Positions 1-5,987 of a stretch of 6,666 bases of DNA are shown piece by piece. Made by a program: the position numbers and the translations under genes. The stretch's first letter is position 1; each line of letters begins with the position of its first letter. Source of the stretch: Deltaproteobacteria bacterium (GTDB taxonomy: Bacteria > Desulfobacterota > Desulfobulbia > Desulfobulbales > Desulfobulbaceae); NCBI GenBank assembly GCA_024277485.1, contig JAJRVA010000216.1, forward strand, positions 1 to 6,666. The letters run 5' to 3'. The notes beneath the pieces were generated by a model, which did no database searches, had not been told where the DNA came from, and saw nothing but the letters and a program-made list of their open reading frames with translations.

Positions 1-659
1 AGGGAACCGGGGTTGACAACAGCCATCTCCTCATCATCAAGGAATATAACCTGACGTGTATAGGGCAGCAGCGCCGGGATATCCGAAGCAATGTATCCTG
101 CCTCATCGTCAACGCCCAGCACCAGCGGACTGTGGTTTCTTGCCGCCACGAGTGTCCGGGGCAGGCGTGACCAGGACACACCAAGCGCGTAGGAACCTTC
201 GACCCTTTCAAGCGCCCTGCGCACAGCCCCGGGCAGGTCATCCTCAAGATATTCCTCTATGAGATGGGCCAGGACCTCGGTGTCTGTTTCCGATGAAAAA
301 GAATGGCCTTTTTCCTGCAGCTCCTGCCGGAGTGAACTGTAATTTTCAATTATGCCGTTGTGGACAACCACCAGCTCCCCGCTGCAGTCACTGTGAGGGT
401 GGGCGTTATCCTCGGTCGGGGCGCCATGGGTGGCCCAGCGGGTATGTCCCAGGCCGATAAAGCTTGAGACGCCGATATGGCCATCAACTGCAGATGCCAG
501 GTTGTCAAGTTTTCCCCGGGCCCGGTACTTGACCAGCTTGCCGTCAAGATGATACACCAGACCGGCGGAATCATATCCCCTGTACTCCAGGCGCCGGAGG
601 CCCTCAAGCAAAACAGGAACGACTCTCCTGGTCCCTGTGTACCCTACAATTCCACACAT
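1..659 (-). CDS. glmS: Glutamine--fructose-6-phosphate aminotransferase (isomerizing), N-terminal part, truncated by window edge
   Basis: GlmS makes glucosamine-6-phosphate from fructose-6-phosphate and glutamine in the cytoplasm, the entry step to UDP-GlcNAc for peptidoglycan and surface polysaccharides. Translating the minus strand from the ATG at 659-657 gives MCGIVGYTG, so the catalytic cysteine is residue 2 and becomes N-terminal after Met removal, as in class II (Ntn) glutamine amidotransferases. Further hallmarks follow in order: LEGLRRLEYRGYDSAG, GHTRWATHGAPTEDNAHPH, VVVHNGIIENY, SSETDTEVLAHLIEEY and, near the edge, ASDIPALLPYTRQVIFLDD. 219 codons are visible, essentially the glutaminase domain; the two SIS (isomerase) domains lie outside. 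The start is supported by the family N-terminus and a G-rich ribosome binding site (AGGGGGGTGATT before ATG). It is divergent from pyrE. No glmS ribozyme could be seen in the short leader. Identification is very secure. Confidence 0.97.
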   Translation of the reverse strand, partial: MCGIVGYTGTRRVVPVLLEGLRRLEYRGYDSAGLVYHLDGKLVKYRARGKLDNLASAVDGHIGVSSFIGLGHTRWATHGAPTEDNAHPHSDCSGELVVVHNGIIENYSSLRQELQEKGHSFSSETDTEVLAHLIEEYLEDDLPGAVRRALERVEGSYALGVSWSRLPRTLVAARNHSPLVLGVDDEAGYIASDIPALLPYTRQVIFLDDEEMAVVNPGS

Positions 660-905
660 AATCACCCCCCTGAAACTCTTCCTGTCCCCTGTGTTCATGA
701 AAAGATGACACTAACCGGAGATACAGTCTTCAAAATGGTATAAGGTAGCACAAGAAAATAGAGATTTGCACTGAAATTACACTTTCACCTCTCCTTCCCG
801 GAAAAATTTCTCTCTGACAAGTTGACATCTTCATTCGAGAAATCACTTTGCTCTGAAGAAAAAAATATGTATCATTATAAAAAGATTCAATTTATGGACT
901 TATAT
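660..905. other. AT-rich divergent intergenic region between glmS and pyrE
   Basis: This gap holds the leaders of both divergent genes and no convincing gene of its own. The glmS ribosome binding site lies at its left edge. A perfect 7-base inverted repeat, ATTTCTC (806-812) and GAGAAAT (837-843), lies ahead of pyrE, but at this AT content it could be chance. The pyrE frame is open back to a TTG at 822 and has ATGs at 867 and 894, so part of this stretch could encode an N-terminal extension, although its AT-rich composition looks like leader. Confidence 0.6.
848..875 (+). promoter_or_regulatory. Possible sigma-70-type promoter for pyrE
   Basis: A TATCAT hexamer (870-875, five of six matches to TATAAT) is preceded at 16 bases by TTGCTC (848-853, three of six matches to TTGACA). 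Transcription would begin near 882, giving a short leader before the ATG at 906. If real, it rules out the upstream candidate pyrE starts at 822 and 867. The -35 match is weak, so this is only a candidate. Confidence 0.22.
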
Positions 906-1457
906 ATGGACGAACGAACACAACTCAAAGAAATTCTGCTGCGAAAATCATATCGTGAAGGTACCTTCACCCTGACATCAGGCCAGAGTTCCGATTTTTA
1001 TATCGACGGCAAACAGACTACTCTGTCCGCTGAAGGTGCTTATCTCTGCGGCCGGCTCCTCTACCGGCTTATCAGGCAGCATCCTGAAAAAATAAACGGC
1101 GTCGGCGGTATGACTCTTGGTGCAGACCCTTTGGTTACCGCGGTATCAGTGGTCAGTTATCTTGAAAATGATCCCATCCCGGCATTTATAGTCCGGAAGA
1201 AATCAAAGGGGCACGGGACGGACAACTTCATCGAGGGAAAAAACAACCTCGAACCCGGAGGACTGGTGGCCCTGGTGGAAGATGTGGTCACCACCGGCGG
1301 GACCCTTGTCAAGGTCATTGAACGGGTGGAAAATGAAGGTTTCAAGGTCGGTCTTGTCGCCACCGTAGTTGACCGGCAGGAGGGAGGTGCGACAGCACTT
1401 GCAGCCCTGGGTTATCCACTGGCGGCTATATTTACCAGGGAACAGCTGGTCGGCTGA
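906..1457 (+). CDS. pyrE: Orotate phosphoribosyltransferase
   Basis: PyrE converts orotate and PRPP to orotidine-5'-monophosphate, the fifth step of de novo UMP synthesis, in the cytoplasm. From the ATG at 906 it has 183 residues, near the usual size of the short bacterial form. Hallmarks are FTLTSGQSSDFYIDGKQTT near residues 21-39 (OPRTase N-terminal signature), VRKKSKGHGT near 96-105 (flexible catalytic loop) and the PRPP-binding motif VALVEDVVTTGGT near 121-133. The start is uncertain: in-frame ATGs also exist at 894 and 867 and a TTG at 822, none with a strong ribosome binding site. I chose 906 because MDERTQLKEILL begins the recognisable fold and upstream sequence is AT-rich. It leads a tight same-strand cluster, with the next start 36 bases after its stop. 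Function is secure; the start is not. Confidence 0.93.
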   Translation: MDERTQLKEILLRKSYREGTFTLTSGQSSDFYIDGKQTTLSAEGAYLCGRLLYRLIRQHPEKINGVGGMTLGADPLVTAVSVVSYLENDPIPAFIVRKKSKGHGTDNFIEGKNNLEPGGLVALVEDVVTTGGTLVKVIERVENEGFKVGLVATVVDRQEGGATALAALGYPLAAIFTREQLVG

Positions 1458-1493
1458 CTCTGGGTGCGAAGGGTGGAGAGTGAGGTGTGAGGA

Positions 1494-1664
1494 GTGAAAT
1501 GCGATAAGTGCGGCCACAGACTTGAGATCAGTCGACGGTGTCGGCAGGTACGGCTGCAATGTACCGGCTGCCGCAGGGAATACCGGATTCATGAGGTAGC
1601 TTCAAAACTTGACCTTGAAACAGAAGAACTCCTGGCACAATACACGAGTATTATCTATGACTGA
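1494..1664 (+). CDS. Small dual-CXXC motif protein (56 residues), GTG start
   Basis: This short gene encodes MKCDKCGHRLEI at its start and ends YTSIIYD. Two CXXC pairs (C3/C6 and C23/C26) plus C16 lie in a basic, Arg-rich N-terminal half, suggesting a small zinc ribbon or redox-active fold; an acidic helical tail follows (near 37-50). It resembles, from memory, the 'dual CXXC motif small (seleno)protein' family of Desulfobacterota, in which one Cys may be selenocysteine; here all are Cys. The GTG start is supported by an in-frame TGA at 1488-1490 directly upstream and a GAGGTG ribosome binding site six bases before it. Its stop (1662-1664) overlaps the ATG of the first PilZ gene by eight bases, suggesting translational coupling. 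No signal peptide or membrane segment is seen. Function is unknown; that it is a real gene is fairly secure. Confidence 0.82.
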   Translation: MKCDKCGHRLEISRRCRQVRLQCTGCRREYRIHEVASKLDLETEELLAQYTSIIYD

Positions 1665-2139
1665 AACAACCGAAACAATGAAGGCGTATGTGCAAGGTGA
1701 CGACTGTATCACCATCAGGTGCCCTGACTGTAACCAGCCGGCCTGTATCAAGGTTGAAAGTTTTCGTAATAAATGTAATACGCTCCGTGTCCGCTGCACC
1801 TGTAAAACCGTCTTCAAGGTCAAGGTGGACTACCGGCGTTTCTACCGGAAACCGACTCGAATTCCAGGCAGCTATATCCCGACCAGTCAGCCGTGCCCGG
1901 GAGGAGAGGAAATTCTCATTATAAACATCTCCAAGGAGGGGATAGGTTTTAAGGTTTTTACCGGACATGGAATCAAACAGGGCGACACCTTGTGGGTCTC
2001 GTTCGAGCTTGATGACAGGAAGAAAACCTATCTCCGAAAAAAAGTTCAGGTCCTGTCTATTAACGATGATGTCATCGGCTGCCGTTTTTCCGATCCGGAC
2101 CTCTTTGAAAAGGCTCTTGGATTTTACTTGCAGAACTGA
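1657..2139 (+). CDS. Zinc-ribbon/PilZ c-di-GMP receptor protein, first of a tandem pair
   Basis: A 160-residue soluble protein with two parts. The N-terminal third has CPDC (C22, C25), C40 and CTC (C47, C49), spaced like a zinc ribbon. It runs into RRFYR (R60-x3-R64) and NISKEG (N90-x-S92-x2-G95), the two halves of the PilZ c-di-GMP-binding signature RxxxR...[D/N]xSxxG, followed by beta-strand-like sequence to GCRF and a terminal GFYLQN. PilZ domains bind c-di-GMP and relay it to partner proteins; the partner here is unknown. I chose the ATG at 1657, although the frame opens earlier, because the protein then aligns without gaps over its whole length to the next gene product and the ATG overlaps the stop of the dual-CXXC gene. 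The ribosome binding site is weak, consistent with coupling. No transmembrane segment or output domain is seen. Confidence 0.88.
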   Translation: MTETTETMKAYVQGDDCITIRCPDCNQPACIKVESFRNKCNTLRVRCTCKTVFKVKVDYRRFYRKPTRIPGSYIPTSQPCPGGEEILIINISKEGIGFKVFTGHGIKQGDTLWVSFELDDRKKTYLRKKVQVLSINDDVIGCRFSDPDLFEKALGFYLQN

Positions 2140-2179
2140 TGCCGCGAAAAAAAACTTTCACAAGAAAGCAGTAAAGCTT

Positions 2180-2662
2180 ATGGCCGACCCCGTTGAAACA
2201 GTCAATACTTTTGTCCGGGAAGATAATACCGTCACCATTGTCTGTCCTTCCTGCAGTAAGGTTAAGATTGTGTCGGTAGCCTCGTACAGGGAAAAATGTC
2301 ACTTCCTCAAGGTACGCTGTTCCTGCGGCAGTACCTTCAGGATTCACCTCAATTTCCGCCAGTTTTACCGAAAAACGACAGAGTTGTCTGGGACTTACAG
2401 ATGTATAAAACCTCCAGGAGGGGGGGGAGGCCCCATGATAGTCCAGGATATTTCCCGGGGAGGCGTAGGGCTCCGTATTGCAGGAATCCACAATCTTCAG
2501 GTAGGATATATCCTGACCCTTTCCTTTAATCTTGATGATAAAAAAAATACCCCTTTGAGCAAAGAAGTCTGCATTCAGTCTGTCCACGACAACATTGTCG
2601 GCTGCCGTTTTTGCGGTAACCAGCCCTATGAAAAAGAGCTCGGATTTTACATGCAGAGCTGA
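2180..2662 (+). CDS. Zinc-ribbon/PilZ c-di-GMP receptor protein, second of a tandem pair
   Basis: A paralogue of the preceding gene with the same length (160 residues) and architecture: CPSC (C22, C25), C40, CSC (C47, C49), then RQFYR (R60-x3-R64) and DISRGG (D90-x-S92-x2-G95), ending GCRF and GFYMQS. By hand count about 62 of 160 positions are identical to the first copy in an ungapped alignment (about 39 percent). It therefore keeps the complete c-di-GMP signature and, unlike copy one, the more usual Asp in the second motif. The linker holds five glycines encoded across an eight-G run (2420-2427). The ATG at 2180 is chosen by alignment with copy one; the frame is open further upstream but that part overlaps the first PilZ gene. 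It follows copy one by 40 bases and is convergent with hflX. Signalling output is unknown. Confidence 0.88.
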   Translation: MADPVETVNTFVREDNTVTIVCPSCSKVKIVSVASYREKCHFLKVRCSCGSTFRIHLNFRQFYRKTTELSGTYRCIKPPGGGGGPMIVQDISRGGVGLRIAGIHNLQVGYILTLSFNLDDKKNTPLSKEVCIQSVHDNIVGCRFCGNQPYEKELGFYMQS

Positions 2663-2668
2663 ATATCT

Positions 2669-2728
2669 CCGGAAAAAACACCTTACAGACCTGTTTTTTT
2701 TGCCGGGGATTGTCCGGCAATGGTTTTC
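2669..2728 (+). terminator. Putative terminator region between the PilZ cluster and hflX
   Basis: Two inverted repeats sit at the convergent junction. AAAAAACA (2673-2680) pairs with TGTTTTTT (2692-2699) around an 11-base loop that includes the hflX stop codon; being AT-rich it could work weakly on either strand. Next, TTGCCGG (2700-2706) pairs with CCGGCAA (2714-2720) around a 7-base loop and is followed on the plus strand by TGGTTTTCTG, a modest U-tract suited to ending the PilZ transcript. The second hairpin lies inside the last codons of hflX. The structure is seen directly; the terminator role is inferred. Confidence 0.4.
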
Positions 2729-4338
2729 TGCAGCATGCTCCATGCCTGTTCAAGAAAAGGGGTCAGAGTTTTTTCATCCAGGGCACAGACCGCCACTCCC
2801 CTGGTTTTTGCAATCCGCTGCAGGGTGCTCTCATCTGCCAGGTCAATTTTATTGAACACCCGTAGACAGGGAAGAGTATGGAGTTCAAGTTCCCGCAGCA
2901 GTGATTCCACCACCTCAGCCTGTTCCAGGTAAAAGGGGTTTGACACATCTATGACATGCACGAGCAGGTCTGCCTCATGCAGCTCTTCCAGGGTGGACTC
3001 GAAAGCCTGAAGCAGTTCAGCTGGAAGGTTGCGGATAAACCCGACCGTGTCGGTAATGATGACTTCCCTTTCCGCAGGAAATCGTAGACGGCGGCTTGTC
3101 GGGTCAAGAGTTGCAAACAGCAGGTTCTCCGCCTTGATCTCGCTGTGCGTCAGCGTGTTGAGGAGGGTTGACTTGCCGGCATTGGTATATCCGACCAGTG
3201 ATATAACGGGAACATCCCTTTTCCTCCTGCGATGCCTCCGATAATAGCGTTCCCGGCCCACGGATTTCAGTTCCCGGGCCAGCCTGGCGATCCGGTCATG
3301 TATCCGCCGCCGGTCTATTTCAAGCCGGGTCTCACCCGGTCCCCGCGCACCGATGCCGCCTGTAAGCCTTGACAGGGCGTCGTCCCTGCCTGAAAGACGC
3401 GGCAGCAGATACCTCAACTGCGCCATCTCCACCTGGAGCTTCCCTTCACGGGAAAGGGCCCGCCGGGAAAAAATATCCAGTATCAACTGGGTCCTGTCGA
3501 TAACGCGAAGGTCAGTATGTTCGGTTACCGACCGGACCTGCGACGGGCTGAGTTCCCGGTCAAATATCAGGAGATTGGCGCCAAAATGCAGACTGCGCAG
3601 CATAATCTCCATCAACTTGCCCCGGCCGAGAATAAACCGGGGATGAATATTTTTCCGCCGCTGAATGATACGGTCAACAACCATGACATCAGCGGAGCGG
3701 GCCAGTTCAGCCAGCTCCTCAAGAGACTCTTCGGCCCGGCTCCGGGACCCGGTGGTTACACTGACCAGGATTGCCAGATCACGGCCCTTCTCCACCTGCT
3801 TTATCGGCCGTTTTTTGACGAACTGGTCTTCCAGTTCTTCTATAAACGTCAGGCACGCCACCGACTGCCTGGAAGGATGGACGGCATCGAGCATGGCCCA
3901 GTCCCTGCCGTCAACCGGCTGCGGGACAAGATGAGCCGTATACATAAGCTGCGGCAGCCCTACACGCATTGTTATTACCGCCACGAGATCAAGACGCAGG
4001 CAGGCCATATCCATGATGTCCTCGTCATTGATACCGGTTCTGCTGAAACAGGTATGGATACAGCGAAGGCCGCGCAAACGCCCGCCCGCCGTCCGTATTG
4101 TTGAAAGAGAGGGGATAACGATCCGGTCATGATCCCCGACAATGACAACCTCAATCTTCCCGGAACGATGCACCAGCAGCCCGACCTGCCGGTTAATCTC
4201 CATGGAAATGGCGCACAGGGAACGGGCCAGATCACGGCCGATAATCTCATCCGCAGGAATGCTCTTCCTGGCCAGCCGGTCAAGACTGCGCAACTGCCTG
4301 CTCTTCAGACCCGATATGTTACCGGTTACATTTGTGAT
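2683..4338 (-). CDS. hflX: Ribosome-splitting GTPase HflX, long form; start codon unclear
   Basis: HflX is a GTPase that binds and splits 70S ribosomes, notably under stress. Numbered from the TTG at 4293, the protein has the HflX domain (FDRELSPSQVRSVTE near 244-258; GGIGARGPGETRLEIDRR near 312-329), then a basic helical stretch, then the G domain: GYTNAGKST (368-376, P-loop), DTVGFIRNLP (415-424) and NKIDL (481-485). About 160 residues precede the HflX domain, an extension absent from E. coli HflX but common in long forms. The family N-terminus (GNxxGLK) is encoded upstream of the TTG as VTGNISGLKSRQ, yet no ATG, GTG or TTG lies between it and the stop at 4344-4342. I extend the gene to an ATC at 4338, six bases after GGGGAG. 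Alternatives are initiation at the TTG (536 residues) or a one-base deletion. Function is secure, the start is not. Confidence 0.92.
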   Translation of the reverse strand: MTNVTGNISGLKSRQLRSLDRLARKSIPADEIIGRDLARSLCAISMEINRQVGLLVHRSGKIEVVIVGDHDRIVIPSLSTIRTAGGRLRGLRCIHTCFSRTGINDEDIMDMACLRLDLVAVITMRVGLPQLMYTAHLVPQPVDGRDWAMLDAVHPSRQSVACLTFIEELEDQFVKKRPIKQVEKGRDLAILVSVTTGSRSRAEESLEELAELARSADVMVVDRIIQRRKNIHPRFILGRGKLMEIMLRSLHFGANLLIFDRELSPSQVRSVTEHTDLRVIDRTQLILDIFSRRALSREGKLQVEMAQLRYLLPRLSGRDDALSRLTGGIGARGPGETRLEIDRRRIHDRIARLARELKSVGRERYYRRHRRRKRDVPVISLVGYTNAGKSTLLNTLTHSEIKAENLLFATLDPTSRRLRFPAEREVIITDTVGFIRNLPAELLQAFESTLEELHEADLLVHVIDVSNPFYLEQAEVVESLLRELELHTLPCLRVFNKIDLADESTLQRIAKTRGVAVCALDEKTLTPFLEQAWSMLQKTIAGQSPAKKTGL

Positions 4339-4344
4339 ACTTTA

Positions 4345-4350
4345 CTCCCC
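4345..4350 (-). promoter_or_regulatory. Ribosome binding site of hflX
   Basis: On the minus strand GGGGAG precedes TAAAGT and then ATC (4338-4336), giving a six-base spacing to the proposed non-canonical start. The nearest ATG (4331-4329) is 13 bases away, out of frame and directly followed by TAA. The TTG at 4293 is over 50 bases away, so this site favours initiation near the conserved N-terminus. Confidence 0.5.
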
Positions 4351-4438
4351 TCGTAAGAGGCTGCTCATTCAACTCTCAGACTTCCGCAATCCTGTTGAGG
4401 TAAAAGATAATGTACGAGCATCAGGCCCGCGTGTTGCC

Positions 4439-4509
4439 AGACTGAAGACTTTTGAGACGATGAGGCTGTCAGACTGTGAGCGAGAATAGCCCCTGACAGT
4501 CTTCAGTCT
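4439..4509. repeat. Nested inverted-repeat (dyad) element upstream of hflX
   Basis: The outer arms AGACTGAAGACT (4439-4450) and AGTCTTCAGTCT (4498-4509) are a perfect 12-base inverted repeat enclosing 47 bases. Inside, AGACTGT (4471-4477) pairs with ACAGTCT (4496-4502), and CTGTCAG (4466-4472) with CTGACAG (4493-4499); both compete for the right outer arm. The hexamer AGACTG or its complement recurs at each arm. The layout would suit a small non-autonomous mobile element, an operator, or a leader RNA with alternative folds; the sequence does not decide between these. Confidence 0.6.
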
Positions 4510-4582
4510 AAACTGCCGTTGCCGCTTCAAAACGATAAAAAACGTAATTACAGCAAGGTAAACCAACTAAAAAAATGAATCA

Positions 4583-5962
4583 TTAACATGGCGCTGACCC
4601 CGGAGTTCGCGGAAAGGGGATAACCTCACGGATATTGGGCATCCCGGCAACAAACTGGATCAGACGTTCAAACCCTAATCCAAAGCCGGCATGGGGGACG
4701 GAACCGAAGCGGCGCAGGTCAAGGTACCATTCATAGTCATGACGATTCAGCCTCGCGGTATCCATACGTTCTATAAGCTTCTCGTAGCGTTCTTCACGCT
4801 GACTTCCACCCACCAGTTCCCCGATGCCTGGAACCAGAATATCCATGGCGGCAACAGTCCTGCCGTCTTCATTTCTCCGCATGTAAAAGGGTTTTATGGA
4901 TTCCGGATAATCATACACTATGACGGCATGCTGCAGTATCTCCTCACAGAGATATCGCTCATGCTCGGACTGAAGGTCCATTCCCCAACTGACCGGAAAC
5001 TCGAACTGTCTTTCCGCCTTGAGCAGATGGTCGACAGCCTCACTGTAGGTCAGCCGGACAAACGGCTTGGTTGCTGTTTTCTGCAGGCGCTGCAGAAGCC
5101 CCCTGTCGACAAACCGGCTGAACAGGTCGATTTCCCGGGGACATTCACGCATAACGGTCTGGACAAGATCCCTGATCAGCTCCTCGGCCACATCCATATC
5201 GCACTGCAGATCACAAAAAGACATTTCCGGTTCTACCATCCAGAACTCGGCAAGGTGCCGGCTGGTATTGGAATTCTCGGCCCGGAACGTGGGGCCGAAT
5301 GTATATACCCTGCCAAGGGCCTGGGCATAGATCTCAGCCTGGAGCTGCCCGCTGACGGTCAAACCGGCCCGGCGGCCGAAGAAATCATTGTCGTATCCGC
5401 CATCCTGCTTCATCTGCTCCGGTGTCAGGGCGGTAACGGTGAACATCTCCCCAGCCCCTTCACAGTCGCTGGTGGTGATAACCGGGGTATGGACCTGAAA
5501 AAAACCGCGGTCCCTGAAAAAACGGTGAATGGCAAAACTGAGGCAGCTCCTGATACGTGCCACAGCTCCAAGGGCATTGGTTCGCGGCCGGAGATGAGGA
5601 ATTGTCCTCAGGAACTCGAAACTGTGGCGTTTTTTCTGCAGGGGATACTCGTCCGGATCAGCCGGGCCCACGAGTTCAATGGCAGTGGCCCGCAGTTCCA
5701 CGTCCTGGCCTTTTGCCGGCGACGCCACAAGTGTACCCCGGACGTGCACCGAAGAACCCGTCGTCACGTTCCTGACCGCTGCCTCGAAATCAGCAAGACC
5801 GCGGTCCGCTATGACCTGCAGGTTCTCCCGGCAGGAACCGTCATTGACCTCAAAGAAAGAAATAGCACCGGAATCACGCCTGGTCCTTACCCAGCCGTAC
5901 AACTCGACTTCCCTGTCAAGAGGCTGAGTGGTCAGGATATCTGTAATCTGCTGCTGTAACAT
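4583..5962 (-). CDS. asnS: Asparagine--tRNA ligase
   Basis: AsnS charges tRNA-Asn with asparagine using ATP in the cytoplasm. The 459-residue product is close to E. coli AsnS (466). An N-terminal OB-fold anticodon-binding domain (about residues 17-100, with VELYGWVRTRRDSGAISFFE) is followed by a class II catalytic core: FLRTIPHLRPRTNA and VHTPVITTSDCEGAGEMF (motif 1 region), TFRAENSNTSRHLAEFWMVE (225-244, motif 2, AsnRS-type), and GFGLGFERL (426-434, motif 3), ending in the family's IREVIPFPRTPG. The motif 2 sequence and GELVGGSQREER separate it from aspartyl-tRNA synthetases. The ATG at 5962 is preceded at eight bases by GGGGAGG. It follows the ttcA-like gene by 25 bases on the same strand, so the two are probably cotranscribed. 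Its presence suggests direct Asn-tRNA charging, not only the amidotransferase route. Confidence 0.97.
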   Translation of the reverse strand: MLQQQITDILTTQPLDREVELYGWVRTRRDSGAISFFEVNDGSCRENLQVIADRGLADFEAAVRNVTTGSSVHVRGTLVASPAKGQDVELRATAIELVGPADPDEYPLQKKRHSFEFLRTIPHLRPRTNALGAVARIRSCLSFAIHRFFRDRGFFQVHTPVITTSDCEGAGEMFTVTALTPEQMKQDGGYDNDFFGRRAGLTVSGQLQAEIYAQALGRVYTFGPTFRAENSNTSRHLAEFWMVEPEMSFCDLQCDMDVAEELIRDLVQTVMRECPREIDLFSRFVDRGLLQRLQKTATKPFVRLTYSEAVDHLLKAERQFEFPVSWGMDLQSEHERYLCEEILQHAVIVYDYPESIKPFYMRRNEDGRTVAAMDILVPGIGELVGGSQREERYEKLIERMDTARLNRHDYEWYLDLRRFGSVPHAGFGLGFERLIQFVAGMPNIREVIPFPRTPGSAPC

Positions 5963-5970
5963 TGCAACGT

Positions 5971-5977
5971 CCTCCCC
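5971..5977 (-). promoter_or_regulatory. Ribosome binding site of asnS
   Basis: GGGGAGG on the minus strand lies eight bases before the ATG at 5962. It sits in the 25-base gap after the ttcA-like stop codon and fixes the asnS start. Confidence 0.75.
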
Positions 5978-5987
5978 GGGAGCGGGA

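Larger units (their letters stand above)
4339..4582. other. Intergenic region between asnS and hflX
   Basis: About 240 bases without a convincing gene. It holds the hflX ribosome binding site (GGGGAG, read on the minus strand at 4350-4345), a nested inverted-repeat element (4439-4509) and an AT-rich stretch after the asnS stop. Beside that stop, AATGATTCATT followed by seven Ts on the minus strand has a loop too small for a normal terminator hairpin. A 65-codon minus-strand frame (4369-4566) spans the element but has no recognisable domain, no clear ribosome binding site and crosses the repeats, so I do not call it a gene. Confidence 0.6.

Noticed and set aside
660..800. A glmS ribozyme or other riboswitch in the glmS leader
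   Set aside because: The leader is short and AT-rich, with no recognisable pseudoknot core; the glmS ribozyme is chiefly a Firmicutes feature.
1488..1490. The in-frame TGA before the dual-CXXC gene read as selenocysteine, extending the protein upstream
   Set aside because: The Cys-rich core starts after it, a good ribosome binding site overlaps this stretch, and no SECIS-like hairpin was evident.
2072..2743. A 223-codon minus-strand open frame opposite the second PilZ gene
   Set aside because: It lies opposite a gene with clear domain motifs, overlaps the end of hflX on the same strand in another frame, and shows no family features.
3517..4104. A 195-codon plus-strand open frame within hflX
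   Set aside because: Antisense shadow of a well-supported GTPase gene; the translation resembles no known protein.
4369..4566. A 65-codon minus-strand frame in the asnS-hflX gap
   Set aside because: No clear ribosome binding site or domain, and it spans the nested inverted repeats; better described as intergenic repeat sequence.
4691..5959. A 422-codon open frame on the plus strand running antisense to almost all of asnS
   Set aside because: The minus-strand frame is unmistakably asparaginyl-tRNA synthetase with all class II motifs; the antisense translation has no recognisable domain and is explained by codon bias.
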